This document shows, piece after piece, positions 21,911-32,007 of a DNA stretch of 64,000 bases. Made by a program: the position numbers and the translations under genes. The DNA comes from Blumeriella jaapii (taxonomy: Eukaryota; Ascomycota; Leotiomycetes; Helotiales; Drepanopezizaceae). The notes under the pieces were generated by a model. That model saw nothing but the letters and a program-made list of their open reading frames with translations. It searched no databases and was not told the origin of the DNA. Every line of letters begins with the position of its first letter. Positions within the stretch are counted from its first letter, which is position 1. Location of the stretch: the NCBI GenBank assembly GCA_009599575.1, contig VWND01000002.1, forward strand, positions 248,001 to 312,000, read 5' to 3'.

Positions 21911-23368
21911 ATGGCTACAGCAGAGACAGCAACCCAACACGGTACGCGCAAAAGTTGGTGGCAGCAGCTCTGCTCCTTCAAGCCCCATTCCCAAGATGCA
22001 GTTGAAGATGAATCTGCCGCCATGGCGCAGAGCATTCTCCCTGCTGCCGCGTCCCCTCGGCCACCAGTCAAACTGACCGAAATAGCAGATCGCGCCGACA
22101 GATCCGGCCGCCGACGTCCTTTCTCGACATGGATGAAGAAGCTCACTGGTTTCAAAGGCTCCTCTGCGCCCCAGGATGACACCCGCCAGCCGGCGAGCTC
22201 AAAAAGGAATGCTTACCACACCAAATCGGCATCGAAGAAGCAGACCCTCTCGAAGAACCACCCGTACCCCGAGTCTGGCATTGCAAATGGGAATGGCGGC
22301 ATTCCTGCCGGCAATCGCTCATTCTCGACGGTGCCAACTGGCGATTCAGTGAGCACGTCTTCCGTCGACCGCAGACGATCACTTCGCTCCTCCTCGGACG
22401 GACGCCATCCTCCCACGATTGGCAACAAGTCCGTCGCGCCGACCATGATGTCTACAGAGCATGGAGCACATTCGGATGCGGCGCCTTCACATGCTCCGTC
22501 GTCCGGGCAGGCCACAAGCGCCACTGTTGGCTGTGGAGTGAGCTCTGGAAGAGGAGCAGGCAGTACATTCTCTTCGCCAGCACCTTCCTTGCGATCCCTG
22601 ACGACGACGCTCACCACCATTCAGTCTGCGGCTCCGAACGCTGCGCCGGCCCCTCACAACACCAACGGGAACAACACACAGAGTGTACAGTTCTCCCACC
22701 AATTCCCCTCTCCCGGCCCGTCGGCCATTCCAGCTCATCTCGCACCAGTTGCCAGCGGTGGTCATCCTTCCACGTACAATACTGCTACGGCTAATAATCT
22801 CTTGACTGATAATGCCTCGATTCTCACCCTGGCATCATCCTCGAAGCGGAGGAGGCGTCGTTCCATGGATACCGATGCATCGGTCCGAGCTCTCGCGCCC
22901 TCATCCGTGTTTGGCGGCAGTCGAGAATCTCTTCCGCTGAGCGTTCTGAGCGCTAACATTGACGCCTCGAGTGGAATGACGGCAACAGCCCACCAAGGAC
23001 GCCCAAGCGTTGGGGGTATCAACGACCGGGCCAGTATTTATTCAGCCACAGGCGTTGCCCCCGCATTGACGAGCGAGCGGAACAGCTACTATGCTGGAAA
23101 ACAAGCGAATACCACAGATGGCGGCAGCATCAAGAGTGGGTTCCTTGAAAACGGAAGGACAGACAGTGTCAGTGGTAGTATTGGCGGCATGGCTGGAGCA
23201 GGAAGCCCTCTTGCTAGCCCGAGAGAGATTTCCGGGTTCTCGGCGGGAAAACTGAGTCGTAGCAATTCAGCTTGGGGTGAAGGTGGGGAGGGTGAAAAGG
23301 CCGAGGCGAGCGATGAAGAGATTGTGGAGTCTCGAGCTGTGCCAACGACCAAGAACGGAAAAGCCTAG
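21911..23368 (+). CDS. Conserved fungal disordered protein
   Basis: Single-exon 485-aa protein, Ser/Thr/Pro/Gly-rich throughout. Start chosen at the ATG in the context TCAAATGGCT, after a CT-rich leader. Two short ordered-looking blocks stand out: RRRPFSTWMKKLTGFKG near residue 75, and a strongly conserved-looking segment around residues 298-345 with LLTDNASILTLASSSKRRRR and SVRALAPSSVFGGSRESLPL. From memory, proteins with the second block are widespread in Pezizomycotina and are sometimes labelled calcium-modulated cation channel; I see no membrane segments or channel domain here, so I would not use that label. Function unknown. The frame is intact. Confidence 0.8.
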   Translation: MATAETATQHGTRKSWWQQLCSFKPHSQDAVEDESAAMAQSILPAAASPRPPVKLTEIADRADRSGRRRPFSTWMKKLTGFKGSSAPQDDTRQPASSKRNAYHTKSASKKQTLSKNHPYPESGIANGNGGIPAGNRSFSTVPTGDSVSTSSVDRRRSLRSSSDGRHPPTIGNKSVAPTMMSTEHGAHSDAAPSHAPSSGQATSATVGCGVSSGRGAGSTFSSPAPSLRSLTTTLTTIQSAAPNAAPAPHNTNGNNTQSVQFSHQFPSPGPSAIPAHLAPVASGGHPSTYNTATANNLLTDNASILTLASSSKRRRRRSMDTDASVRALAPSSVFGGSRESLPLSVLSANIDASSGMTATAHQGRPSVGGINDRASIYSATGVAPALTSERNSYYAGKQANTTDGGSIKSGFLENGRTDSVSGSIGGMAGAGSPLASPREISGFSAGKLSRSNSAWGEGGEGEKAEASDEEIVESRAVPTTKNGKA

Positions 23369-24983
23369 AGGAAAGCTAGGTCTCTCACAGTTGGGACGTG
23401 AAAATTTCAGGTTTGATTGCATTCGAGACCGCAGCCATTTTCAGACGAACGATGATTGCAGACTCGTCGATGATACCCCGATTCTTTAAGAAGCAATGCA
23501 TTGCAATTGGTCATTTCCAGGACCGCAAATTTGAATTTGAAACAACATCGAAGTTTACGTCTGTGCATCTCGGTTTGATATCCTTATTTCGGGAACAGTG
23601 AGGATGGAAAACAGGCCACCACGCGATTCGGAAATCTGGCGGAAGCATCTTCCACGGTTTATTTTCCGCAGGCCTCTGGAGAGAAGACTCTGCAGGGAGG
23701 ATGTCGTTCTGCGTCGATCCAGAAGACCGACTCGCGCGAATCAAACGATGAGCGTCTGAGCACTCGCGATTTTATGCTTTGACCTAACGAGATAGAGTTC
23801 TGTCGAACTTCTCCTTTCCAGCCAGCCGACCAAGCCATGTCACCGGACACGTCAGTTCGATAGCCGACGAGATTGCGCCGTCACTCTCAAGCATCTTGCC
23901 TGAAGAGCCTCTGGAGATTTCCAGATGCGGTGCAAATGATCACCCATTTCCGCATAGGCGGTGAAGTCATGATCGGGTTGGAGCAACAGGTGAAGGCAAT
24001 CAGAGTCACCAGCCGTGCGACTGGAAAGGTGGCTAGTTCTTGAAATTAAGTTGTTTGCTGATTTAGGCTCATGAGATCCATGTGTTCGCTCAATCCTCTA
24101 ACACCCCTTTTTCGCACGCAGACTCTATAAATTCTTTTTCCTACCCAGCTTTGATTGAACTCATGCTTCATCAGATGAACCAGATCGCGCAGCTGGAAAC
24201 AAGTCTTCTGGGCGTTTCAATGCCTGGATGTGATGCGGGATAGAGTTGGCACGATGCATACTTTTCCCCCCTGGTGTCCCCAAATAGGTAACCTCCCGCT
24301 TCATCGGAGCGGTTCTGACATTTGTGTGATAGGTTGTCTGTCAAGATACCTCTGTATCCCATCATATTATCGACATTTCTCTACCAAAGTCGATGGCCGA
24401 TGTGTTCATGGCCTGCCTTGCCACAGAAACGACCATTTGAACCACTCGCTTCTCTAGTAATGAACCCCTTAAGAAACCGAGTCCAGTCCACGATGTTTCC
24501 AATGAACAAGCTAGAACTACATACGAGAAACAAGAATTAGACCTGCATCCCTTGTCCAACATGCTTGGCTTACCACAGTGTCCACATGAGCAGTCCCCGC
24601 GGCGAAGCAAATGATTTTCTGTGTACAGTACTTATATGCGGACAGGACGAACTTAAGCAAGCCTGCATGTGCGTGTGATGGGTCGTCTACACATTCTTGC
24701 TCAATCCTGCTCAATCTTTGAATTCCGGCTGTTGCGAGACCTGAGTGAGAAGTTGGCGTGGGCAGTATATATTGGGCACTGCCAGTCCCAGTAAGTGCTT
24801 CTTAACACCTGACGGGCTGGAGCACTATGGAGCTTCGAATGTTGCCGTTGCAGCGAACAGTATATCTGCGGCAGACGCAAATGGGATGAACACCTTTGAT
24901 GAGACGGGTGGCTCCATAGCCAAACTCGTCTGGCCGACGCCAAAAAGGCATATAAACATGGCGAAGAGCTAACTTGTTCCGAG
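23369..24983. other. 1.6-kb spacer upstream of the multicopper oxidase
   Basis: No gene supported; small ORFs only. A TATA-like GCATATAAACATGG lies about 35 bp before the oxidase ATG and another TATATATTGG at about 24766. Confidence 0.45.
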
Positions 24984-27027
24984 ATGTCGTCCCAACACTT
25001 CACATTCGTTTGGTTCGCCATACTTTCTTCCTTCCTCGCTTCCACATTCGCACACCAGCTAGAGGTTCACGGGGAAGACTTCATTCCCGACGCCGTTCTT
25101 GTCGTGACCGAGGCCGTTCAGTCGCAGCCATGCGTTCCCGACAAGCCGGTTATCCTCATCAATGGGACGTCTCCCGGCCCTGAGCTCAGGCTCCTCGAAG
25201 GCGACGTTTACTGGATCAGGGTGTATAACAACATGCAAGATCAGAATGTGACTATCGTATGTGTACAAGAGTCGATTCAGTCTGATCGGTTCGAGGCGAG
25301 AGTGACTAACGGAATGTAGCATTGGCATGGCCTCACCATGGCTACCTCTCCGTTCAGCGATGGCACGCCGGGTGCATCGCAATGGCCCATTCCGCCCATG
25401 AAGTACTTCGACTACGAGATTGGCATCCCCGACGGCATGGCTGGAACCTACTTCTACCACAGCCATGTTCACTTCCAGGCTGTCTCTGCTACGGGACCGC
25501 TGATTGTAGAGGACAAGGTGGTCCCGTATCAATACGACGAGGAAAGAATCGTCATGCTGCAAGACGTGTTCAACAAGACTGATGAGCAGATCGAGCATGG
25601 CCTGGTTGCCTCCCCGCTGGAATGGAGCGGGGAGTCAATGATGGTATTGGTGAACGGGCAGGGAGGCGGCTGGAAGGGTGATGCCAACAAGACGTTTTGC
25701 AACTCGACTCTGTCGGCATTTGATGTCGAGCCTGGAAAGACCTACAGGTTTCGCTTCATTGGCGGTACCGCGCTAACCTTCGCTTCTCTGGTTTTCGAGG
25801 GCCATAACATGACGTTCATTGAGGCCGACGCGTGCGTATGCTCCTGCACGAGATGCGTATCTCTGCTAACTTGAAGCCAGCGGTTACACTCAGCCGCTTG
25901 AGATCTCCCATCTTCAGATCGGCTCCGGCCAGCGCATCAGCGTGCTCCTGACCACCAAGTACGTGCCCGAGAAGAGCGCCTACTACATGCAAATCGAGTC
26001 TCGCGACCGGCCGACTGTCACCACCTCCTTCGCAGTCCTGAATTACGGCGTTCCCTCGCCGCCATCGGTTTTCTACCCGCCGTGCAGAGCGCCGCTCACG
26101 GTCCCGAACACAACGCTCGACTGGGTGGACTACGATCTCGCACCGCACCCAGCCAACACCCACATGGCGCGCATGCCGACCGCCGACGAGGTCACGCGTA
26201 TCGTGACGATCACCACTCACCAGCGCTTTCAAGGCCGGGTGGAATGGGTGCAGAACCAGCTCCCTTGGGACGAGACCTTCCCGCAAGAGCCCTACCTCGT
26301 CTCTCTGTACCGTGCCAGCGCCAACGGCAGCGAGAATAGCAACTTCCCGTCCATGGAGCGCGCGCTGGCTAACGAGGGCATCGACCCCGTGACGCGGACC
26401 TTCCCGGCGCGCATGGGAGAGGTGCTGGAGATTGTGATTCAGAACACGGGTGGCGATCGCAACGGTGTCGACGTTCACCCCTGGCACGGCCACGGCGCGC
26501 ACCCTTGGGACCTGGGCAGCGGCAGAGGCTCGTACAACCGGTCCGAGAACGAGCGACGCTGGGCGCAGGCCAAGGGCAGCCCGATCAAGCGCGACACATC
26601 GATGCTGTACCGAGATTCGTCGAAGGCAGATAGTAATGCGCCCACGGGTTGGCGGGCGTGGCGGCTGGAGGTTACGCAGCCGGGCGTGTGGATGGTTCAG
26701 TGAGTTTGGCCTCTTTTCCTTTCCTTGCCTTGCCCACTTGGCCCCGTCTCGTCTTCCGCTCTCACCGTTTCTTCTTCTCCCTTCACGTGAGCATCTCAAG
26801 CACTCCGCGCCAGCATGCTAACCCGCCCCAGCTGCCACATCCTGCAGCACATGATCATGGGCATGCAAACCGTGTGGGTGATGGGCAACGAGTCCGAGGT
26901 CATGACGCTACCGCAGCCGGAAGTCGAGGGCTACCTGACGTACGGCGGGAGCGTGCTCGGCGACGAAAACACGTATCCGAGCGTGGTGAAGTTCCAGAGC
27001 AAGGACCAGTGGACGCAAGCGCAGTAG
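24984..27027 (+). CDS. Secreted multicopper oxidase (ascorbate-oxidase/laccase-like)
   Basis: Extracellular copper oxidase coupling one-electron substrate oxidation to reduction of O2 to water. Four exons: 24984-25256, 25320-25831, 25881-26699, 26832-27027; about 599 aa, intact. Signal peptide MSSQHFTFVWFAILSSFLAS. All four copper-binding signatures are present: HWHG at the start of exon 2, HSHVHFQ, HPWHGHGAH, and HCHILQHMIMGM, whose first His is completed across the last intron. The axial ligand position after the HCH...H cluster is Met, consistent with a T1 copper of moderate potential. Several NxS/T sites suggest glycosylation. The three-cupredoxin layout resembles fungal ascorbate-oxidase-type and pigment-associated oxidases; substrate not decidable. 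Confidence 0.92.
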
Positions 27028-28324
27028 GGAGGGGGTGTGTGTAAAATGTGGGATTTTTTTTCTCGTTCCCCTCCGTCTTCGGTGTGGCTAAACAACAGAG
27101 CGCGGTCTCAAAGATTAAACGTGTGCTTGTTTGTGCACACATTGGCAGAGCGGGAGCTCAGCATTGCATGGAGTGGACATTGATGGGCGTTTAGCATATA
27201 TACATGACTAGAGCGACATGGGCTTGTCGATAGATAGACGGATTAGTAAATAAGTACATACATACATATATACCTACCTATAAATTTACTCCTAGAATTA
27301 CTGTAATGCTCGATCCACAACCCGTTCACACACCTCGCTGGCAGAAATGCACGAGAAGTTTTCCAAAAAAAAAATATATATATATAAAAATATATTTAAA
27401 TACCTCCTCGTTCGGACGCTGCAATCTTCCGATTCTGCATCTTGCACATCTTGCGAGTCGATTCCCCGGAAAGTCGAGCTGGGAGGGCAGTCAGTCTTCT
27501 TACATACCTATACATACATACCTACATACATATATACATACATACATACCTACATACATACATACATACATACCTACATACCTACCTACCGTAAGTACAT
27601 ACATAGGAGAAGTTAGTCGCTGTATATACGTACGTACGTCCTGAGGAAATTTACAACACGTTCGACCTGCTCTCCGCGAGCGCTTTGCAAGGAGGAGGGA
27701 GGGAGGTGTTGTATGTATGTACCTTTTTCCAAGAACGAAATCGAGTTCCGAGAGGAAGCCGCTTCTTTTCTCTTTCTTTCTCTCTCTTTGTGTGTATCTG
27801 TCTCTCTTTCTCTCTCTCTCTCTCTCCATCACCACCACTCCCATGCGTACAGTACCCTACAATACAGTGCAGTATCAGAGGAAACCGCACGGTACGCAGC
27901 GCAAGCCCTCCCTCCCCCCTACGTTCATTCATCCTTTCAATGATTCATTCCTTCATTCATTCATTTGTTCATTCGCTCGCTCTCGCTCGTATATCCAGCC
28001 ACGCAGCTGGCTACACCAGAAGAGCAGGGCCTCGTACCTAGTTTTACAATATGCAACATACAACGTCCATCCTTCCACTACCCACACCTCTTCCCCTCCC
28101 TTTTTGAACCTTTTCCCTCGTATACCACAAGACCCTCAGCACTCGGCTTGTTTCCCCATCCATTTGCAGCCAGCCATCGCAACTCTTCCCGAGAATACCC
28201 ACCCAGTGGCGGTTGCTAGCCTGGCCCATAATACCCAACCAGGCGGTCCACCCACAGTCAAAGATCAACACCTACAATGTTTTCAACACCAACAACCTAC
28301 CAAAACACCGATAACGCCTTTCCG
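27028..28324. other. Microsatellite-rich spacer
   Basis: Between the convergent oxidase and zinc-cluster genes. Contains (TACA)n at 27498-27606, a CT tract at 27770-27826, and TTCATTCATTCATTC near 27925-27970. No gene seen. Confidence 0.6.
27498..27606. repeat. (TACA)n/(TACC)n microsatellite
   Basis: About 109 bp of tetranucleotide repeats, mixing CATA and CCTA units. Confidence 0.9.
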
Positions 28325-31300
28325 CTAAAATTGGAACTGCGTTCCATCTGGCATCCCCAAAAAACTCGTATCCATAAACCGTCCCTGACCAATCCCCATC
28401 TCATCATCCACAGGACTAAAGCCGCCAATCCCCAGCGGGCCGCCCTCCTCACCACTATTGCTCCCGCTGCCCGTGCCATTCTGTAGCGCGAAATTGAACG
28501 TCCCCTGGAGATCCAGCCAGCTGAACGCCGGTCCGCCGCCGCTATTCGCATTCGCGCTACCACTGCCATTGTCGTTGCCGATGCGCATGCCCGCGTCGGG
28601 GTACTGCTCTGCCAGCCCGGGGTCAAGATACTGGGTCGGCGGTGGGGCCGGCGCGGCCATCTGTTGGTAGGTGGTGTTCAAGCCCGGGTCGTAGACTGGC
28701 GGCGCCGTGGCGGGGTCGCCCTCGTACTTCATGGTCTGGACGGCGCTGGCGATGCGGTTGTCGATGCTCTGTCGATGGAGCGTGTTTTGGCCGTTGCGCT
28801 TGGGGAATTTGCGCCACAGAAGCTCCAGGAGGCGAGCGTAGCGCGCGCCCATCTGGTTGGCGCCTATGGAAGAGGCTCGCAACCGGTCGATCGTCGCTTT
28901 GATTGTTGTGCGGACTGCTTCACGTTCGGATTCTTGCATGGAGGTCGTGGAGCGGGCCTTGCCTTCGTCAGATTGGAGGGGAGAAAAGAAGGGTAGACGA
29001 GAAGAGGGGGAGTCAGATTTGAAAATTATGAAAAAAAGGTTAAATATGAGAGGCCTCAGATATGGAAGCATGGAAGGCGGAAAGAAGGGTAGAAGAGAAG
29101 AGGGGGAATCAGATGTCAAAAGAATGAAGTAAAGTTAAATGTGAGAGGCCTCAGATATGAAGGTGTGGAAGGCGGAAAGAAGGGTAGAAGATAAGAGCCG
29201 GAGTCAGTTTGGAAAGTAGGAAGAAAGATTGAATATAAGAGTGGGTCAGACGTGGAAGTTTGGAAGGCGAAAATAAGGGTAGAATAAAAGAAGGAGAGTC
29301 GGATTTGGAGAGTAGGAAGAAAGGTGAAAAAATTTCAGAGGGTCAGATTTAAATAGCAGGACGAATGGTAAATCATGAGAGGGAAGCTTGCCTTGTAGAG
29401 GAAAACGGCACTGTAGATGATGAAGAGGTAGTACGACGATGGCATGTAGCGAAGAGTTTGCGAATCAGGCTCGTCGTTGAAGCGATTGAGAAGGGAGGTC
29501 GCGGCATTGATGGCTTCGTAGATAAATCGTGCATCTGGAGCCGTGGCGTTGATGAGAGGCACTGCGCGGTTGGGATTGTGCTGTTGATCGTATCAGGACG
29601 AACGGTGACCGCGTCAGAGGAACAAAGCAGAAGTACTGACCTGGCTATCTCGTTGGTCGGTTAGGGCGCGGGATATCGTTGCTTGGTAGGCAAAAGCATT
29701 GACGTAGAGACGAAGGTAGTCATAGGTGAGCAGCAAGCTGGCCTTGATTTCGGGAGGATCTGTCAAGAGTAAGCGCCCAGCCTTCAAGGTCAAGATTCGC
29801 CTACAGTTGATGGATCCCCACGCGTCATCCCACATCCGGATGCTGTAGCAAAAGTCATCCAGGTACTTGGCATACCGCCCTTCCAGCATCTCCTTCCAGG
29901 CATGGCCCTTCGAAGAGTAGAGGATATCGTGTACGTTGGAGAAGATTTGGGTCAATTCCAGATTCGCCTGAAACAACAAGCCCTGGTTGCGCTCATGCTC
30001 AGAAGTTGGGTGCAGCGCAGTGAAGTCGCTGGCCTTCAGCCCAGAAAGAGGTCCAGGTCCGCGAGCCCAGAAGCCCTTGCCGACACGGACCGAGACCTGA
30101 CGATCACAGATGTAACACGCAGCCCAGACCAACCGTTTCCGATGGAATTTGATGGGGTCTTCTTGATTGTCGCTATTGAACGAGGTGCGGTCAATCTCGA
30201 GGAAGTACGCGAGGCGCAGGGCCGTGCCTATATACATCCATGCGACTCGGTCTTCCTCGCCACGTCCGACGGTAGAAGCGGCCTGAGGACGGTGAGAGAC
30301 CCACTGCGATAGGAGTAAAAGTGCCTCAACAGCCTCGACGTTGGCATCGGCGCCAGCCAGGATGTCGGACATCAAATGCTGCATGTGGTCGTAACAGACA
30401 CGGTGGATCCGCTCGTCGTCCTTGGACGCGACTGTCAGGATAGCCGAAAAGAGGTGAGGCTCATAGCGAGAGAGCCATTGGAACTTGGACCTGTCGAACG
30501 TTGCTCTCGGTATGATGGGAAAGAAGGGATGGAAGAATTGCTCGTAACTGGGGAACGATTAGCTTGCCTTACTCACACGTGGAAGGGGATCGTCGTACGT
30601 CTGGAAGAGTTGGTACACCAGCTCAGGGCTTACCAGACCGTCTTGAATCGGTCTGTAATACCACGTATCGACTATGGGCTGCAGCGGTTCAGGCCGGGGG
30701 TTTGGTGGTCTCCTCTTGGCCTGACCTGAGAGATCATCACTTCGAGGCGAATTGGAGTCGTCGGCTCGGTGGGCAAGATCTGCCAGGATGCCCAGAGCAT
30801 CGGACGGGTTCTGGAGATCCGCAGAGGCGATGCCCTCGTGCGTCTTGCCAGTGAGGCTGGCCGCCGACTCTAGCCGTGACCGATACGTCTGCTGATTCTC
30901 TGCCGGGCTTAGAGTCTGGTTGTCGTTAGCTTTCCCCTATCCCACGAGAATGGCGTCGAGTCGAGCAAGCCGTCTCGCGTTCACCAGAGTGACATGTCCA
31001 TCGTGGATCTCCCCACGACGGAAGAGAACAACTCACGGGTGGATATTGGGAATGGCTCGCGTCGCCCCCTTCTGCCGGCGGCTGCCATGAGGGACGGCCG
31101 TACTGCAGCGAGACGGGCTCGTGCTGTCTCGGCAGCTGCCCCGAACCCGGGCCGTACTGACCCGGACCTGAGATGGGGAGCTGAAGAGGCGCGCGGGGGG
31201 CCAAGGGAGCTGGGCGACGTCTGGAAGGCCGTCGTCGAGGGGGTGGTCGGGTCGCCCTCGGCCGAACCGTCCTCGGACCTGGGTCTCTTGCGCACGCGGC

Positions 31301-32007
31301 GTCCGCCTCGATGGCTCTCGCCCAACACGCACTCGCGATTCTCTCGCTGGCATCTCCGACAGGGCTAGGGAAGAGGAGTGGTCAGCTTGCTTTCGTTCGT
31401 TCTCTCGACGAGTGCCAGCGCGGGATCACGTGGACCGCTCTTGACTTGGCTTGGTCTGTGGCGAGCGTGGAATGTCGAGAGCCGAGAGTCAAGAGTCGAG
31501 AGTCGAGAGTCGAGAGGCCTCCAGCCCTTCTCCGGCCGTTCTCCGAATGCGCCAGGCCAGCCCTGGCGTAAGCAAGGTCACCTTGGCAGGTCCCAAGTAA
31601 CGTTGGAAGTGTCAACTCACCGGCTTCCCTTGGTTGGGATCCAAATCGCACTTGCTCTTCCGGTTCCGGCAGTGCAGACAGGCTCGATAGGCACGCATGG
31701 CGTCGAGCGCGCGGCTGCTGCTGCTGCTGCCGCCGCCGTGGCCGTGGTCGTGGCCGTGGTCGTGGTCGTGGCCGTGGCCGTTGCTGCTCCCGCCGGTGCC
31801 TGGGCCTCCTCCCGCCGCCCCTCCGCCCGCTCCGCTCGCGCCGAAGCCGCTGCCGGCGCGCGCCATCTGGACCTCCGACAACGGGCTGCTGTTCCGCAGC
31901 GACGACGACATGTTGTGGTGGTGCGAGGCCGAGGCAGCGAGCGGCGATAGCTGATTCGACATGGCGGGCGGGTGGTGTCGCGCCTCGAGGCACGGCCGGT
32001 CCGTCAC
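28325..32007 (-). CDS. Zn(II)2Cys6 fungal transcription factor
   Basis: Six exons on the minus strand: 32007-31621, 31364-30985, 30907-30599, 30547-29641, 29580-29392, 28957-28325; phases agree throughout and give about 934 aa. The binuclear zinc cluster is split by intron 1: CLHCRNRKSKCDLDPNQGKP joins to PCRRCQRENREC. Upstream lies a His/Asp/Gly-rich tract (GHGHDHDHGHDHGHGG). The following RKRPRSEDG is a likely nuclear-localisation segment. The fungal-specific TF middle domain spans exons 4-5 (FFHPFFPIIP, MYIGTALRLAYFLEIDR). The final intron uses a GC donor and contains a 95-bp minisatellite. A Met 15 codons downstream (31962) is an alternative start. Target genes unknown. Confidence 0.88.
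28988..29370. repeat. 95-bp minisatellite inside the last intron of the zinc-cluster gene
   Basis: Units begin GAAGGGTAGA at 28988, 29084, 29179 and 29274 (as TAAGGGTAGA), spacing 95-96 bp, with increasing divergence toward the donor side. Fits entirely in intron 28958-29391. Confidence 0.88.
31474..31520. repeat. (GAGAGTC)n microsatellite in intron 1
   Basis: Heptamer repeats, about 5 imperfect copies, inside the intron that splits the zinc cluster. Confidence 0.75.

Noticed and set aside
25816..26799. 327-codon minus-strand ORF over the multicopper oxidase
   Set aside because: Antisense shadow; the plus strand carries the HPWHGHGAH copper site in the same bases.
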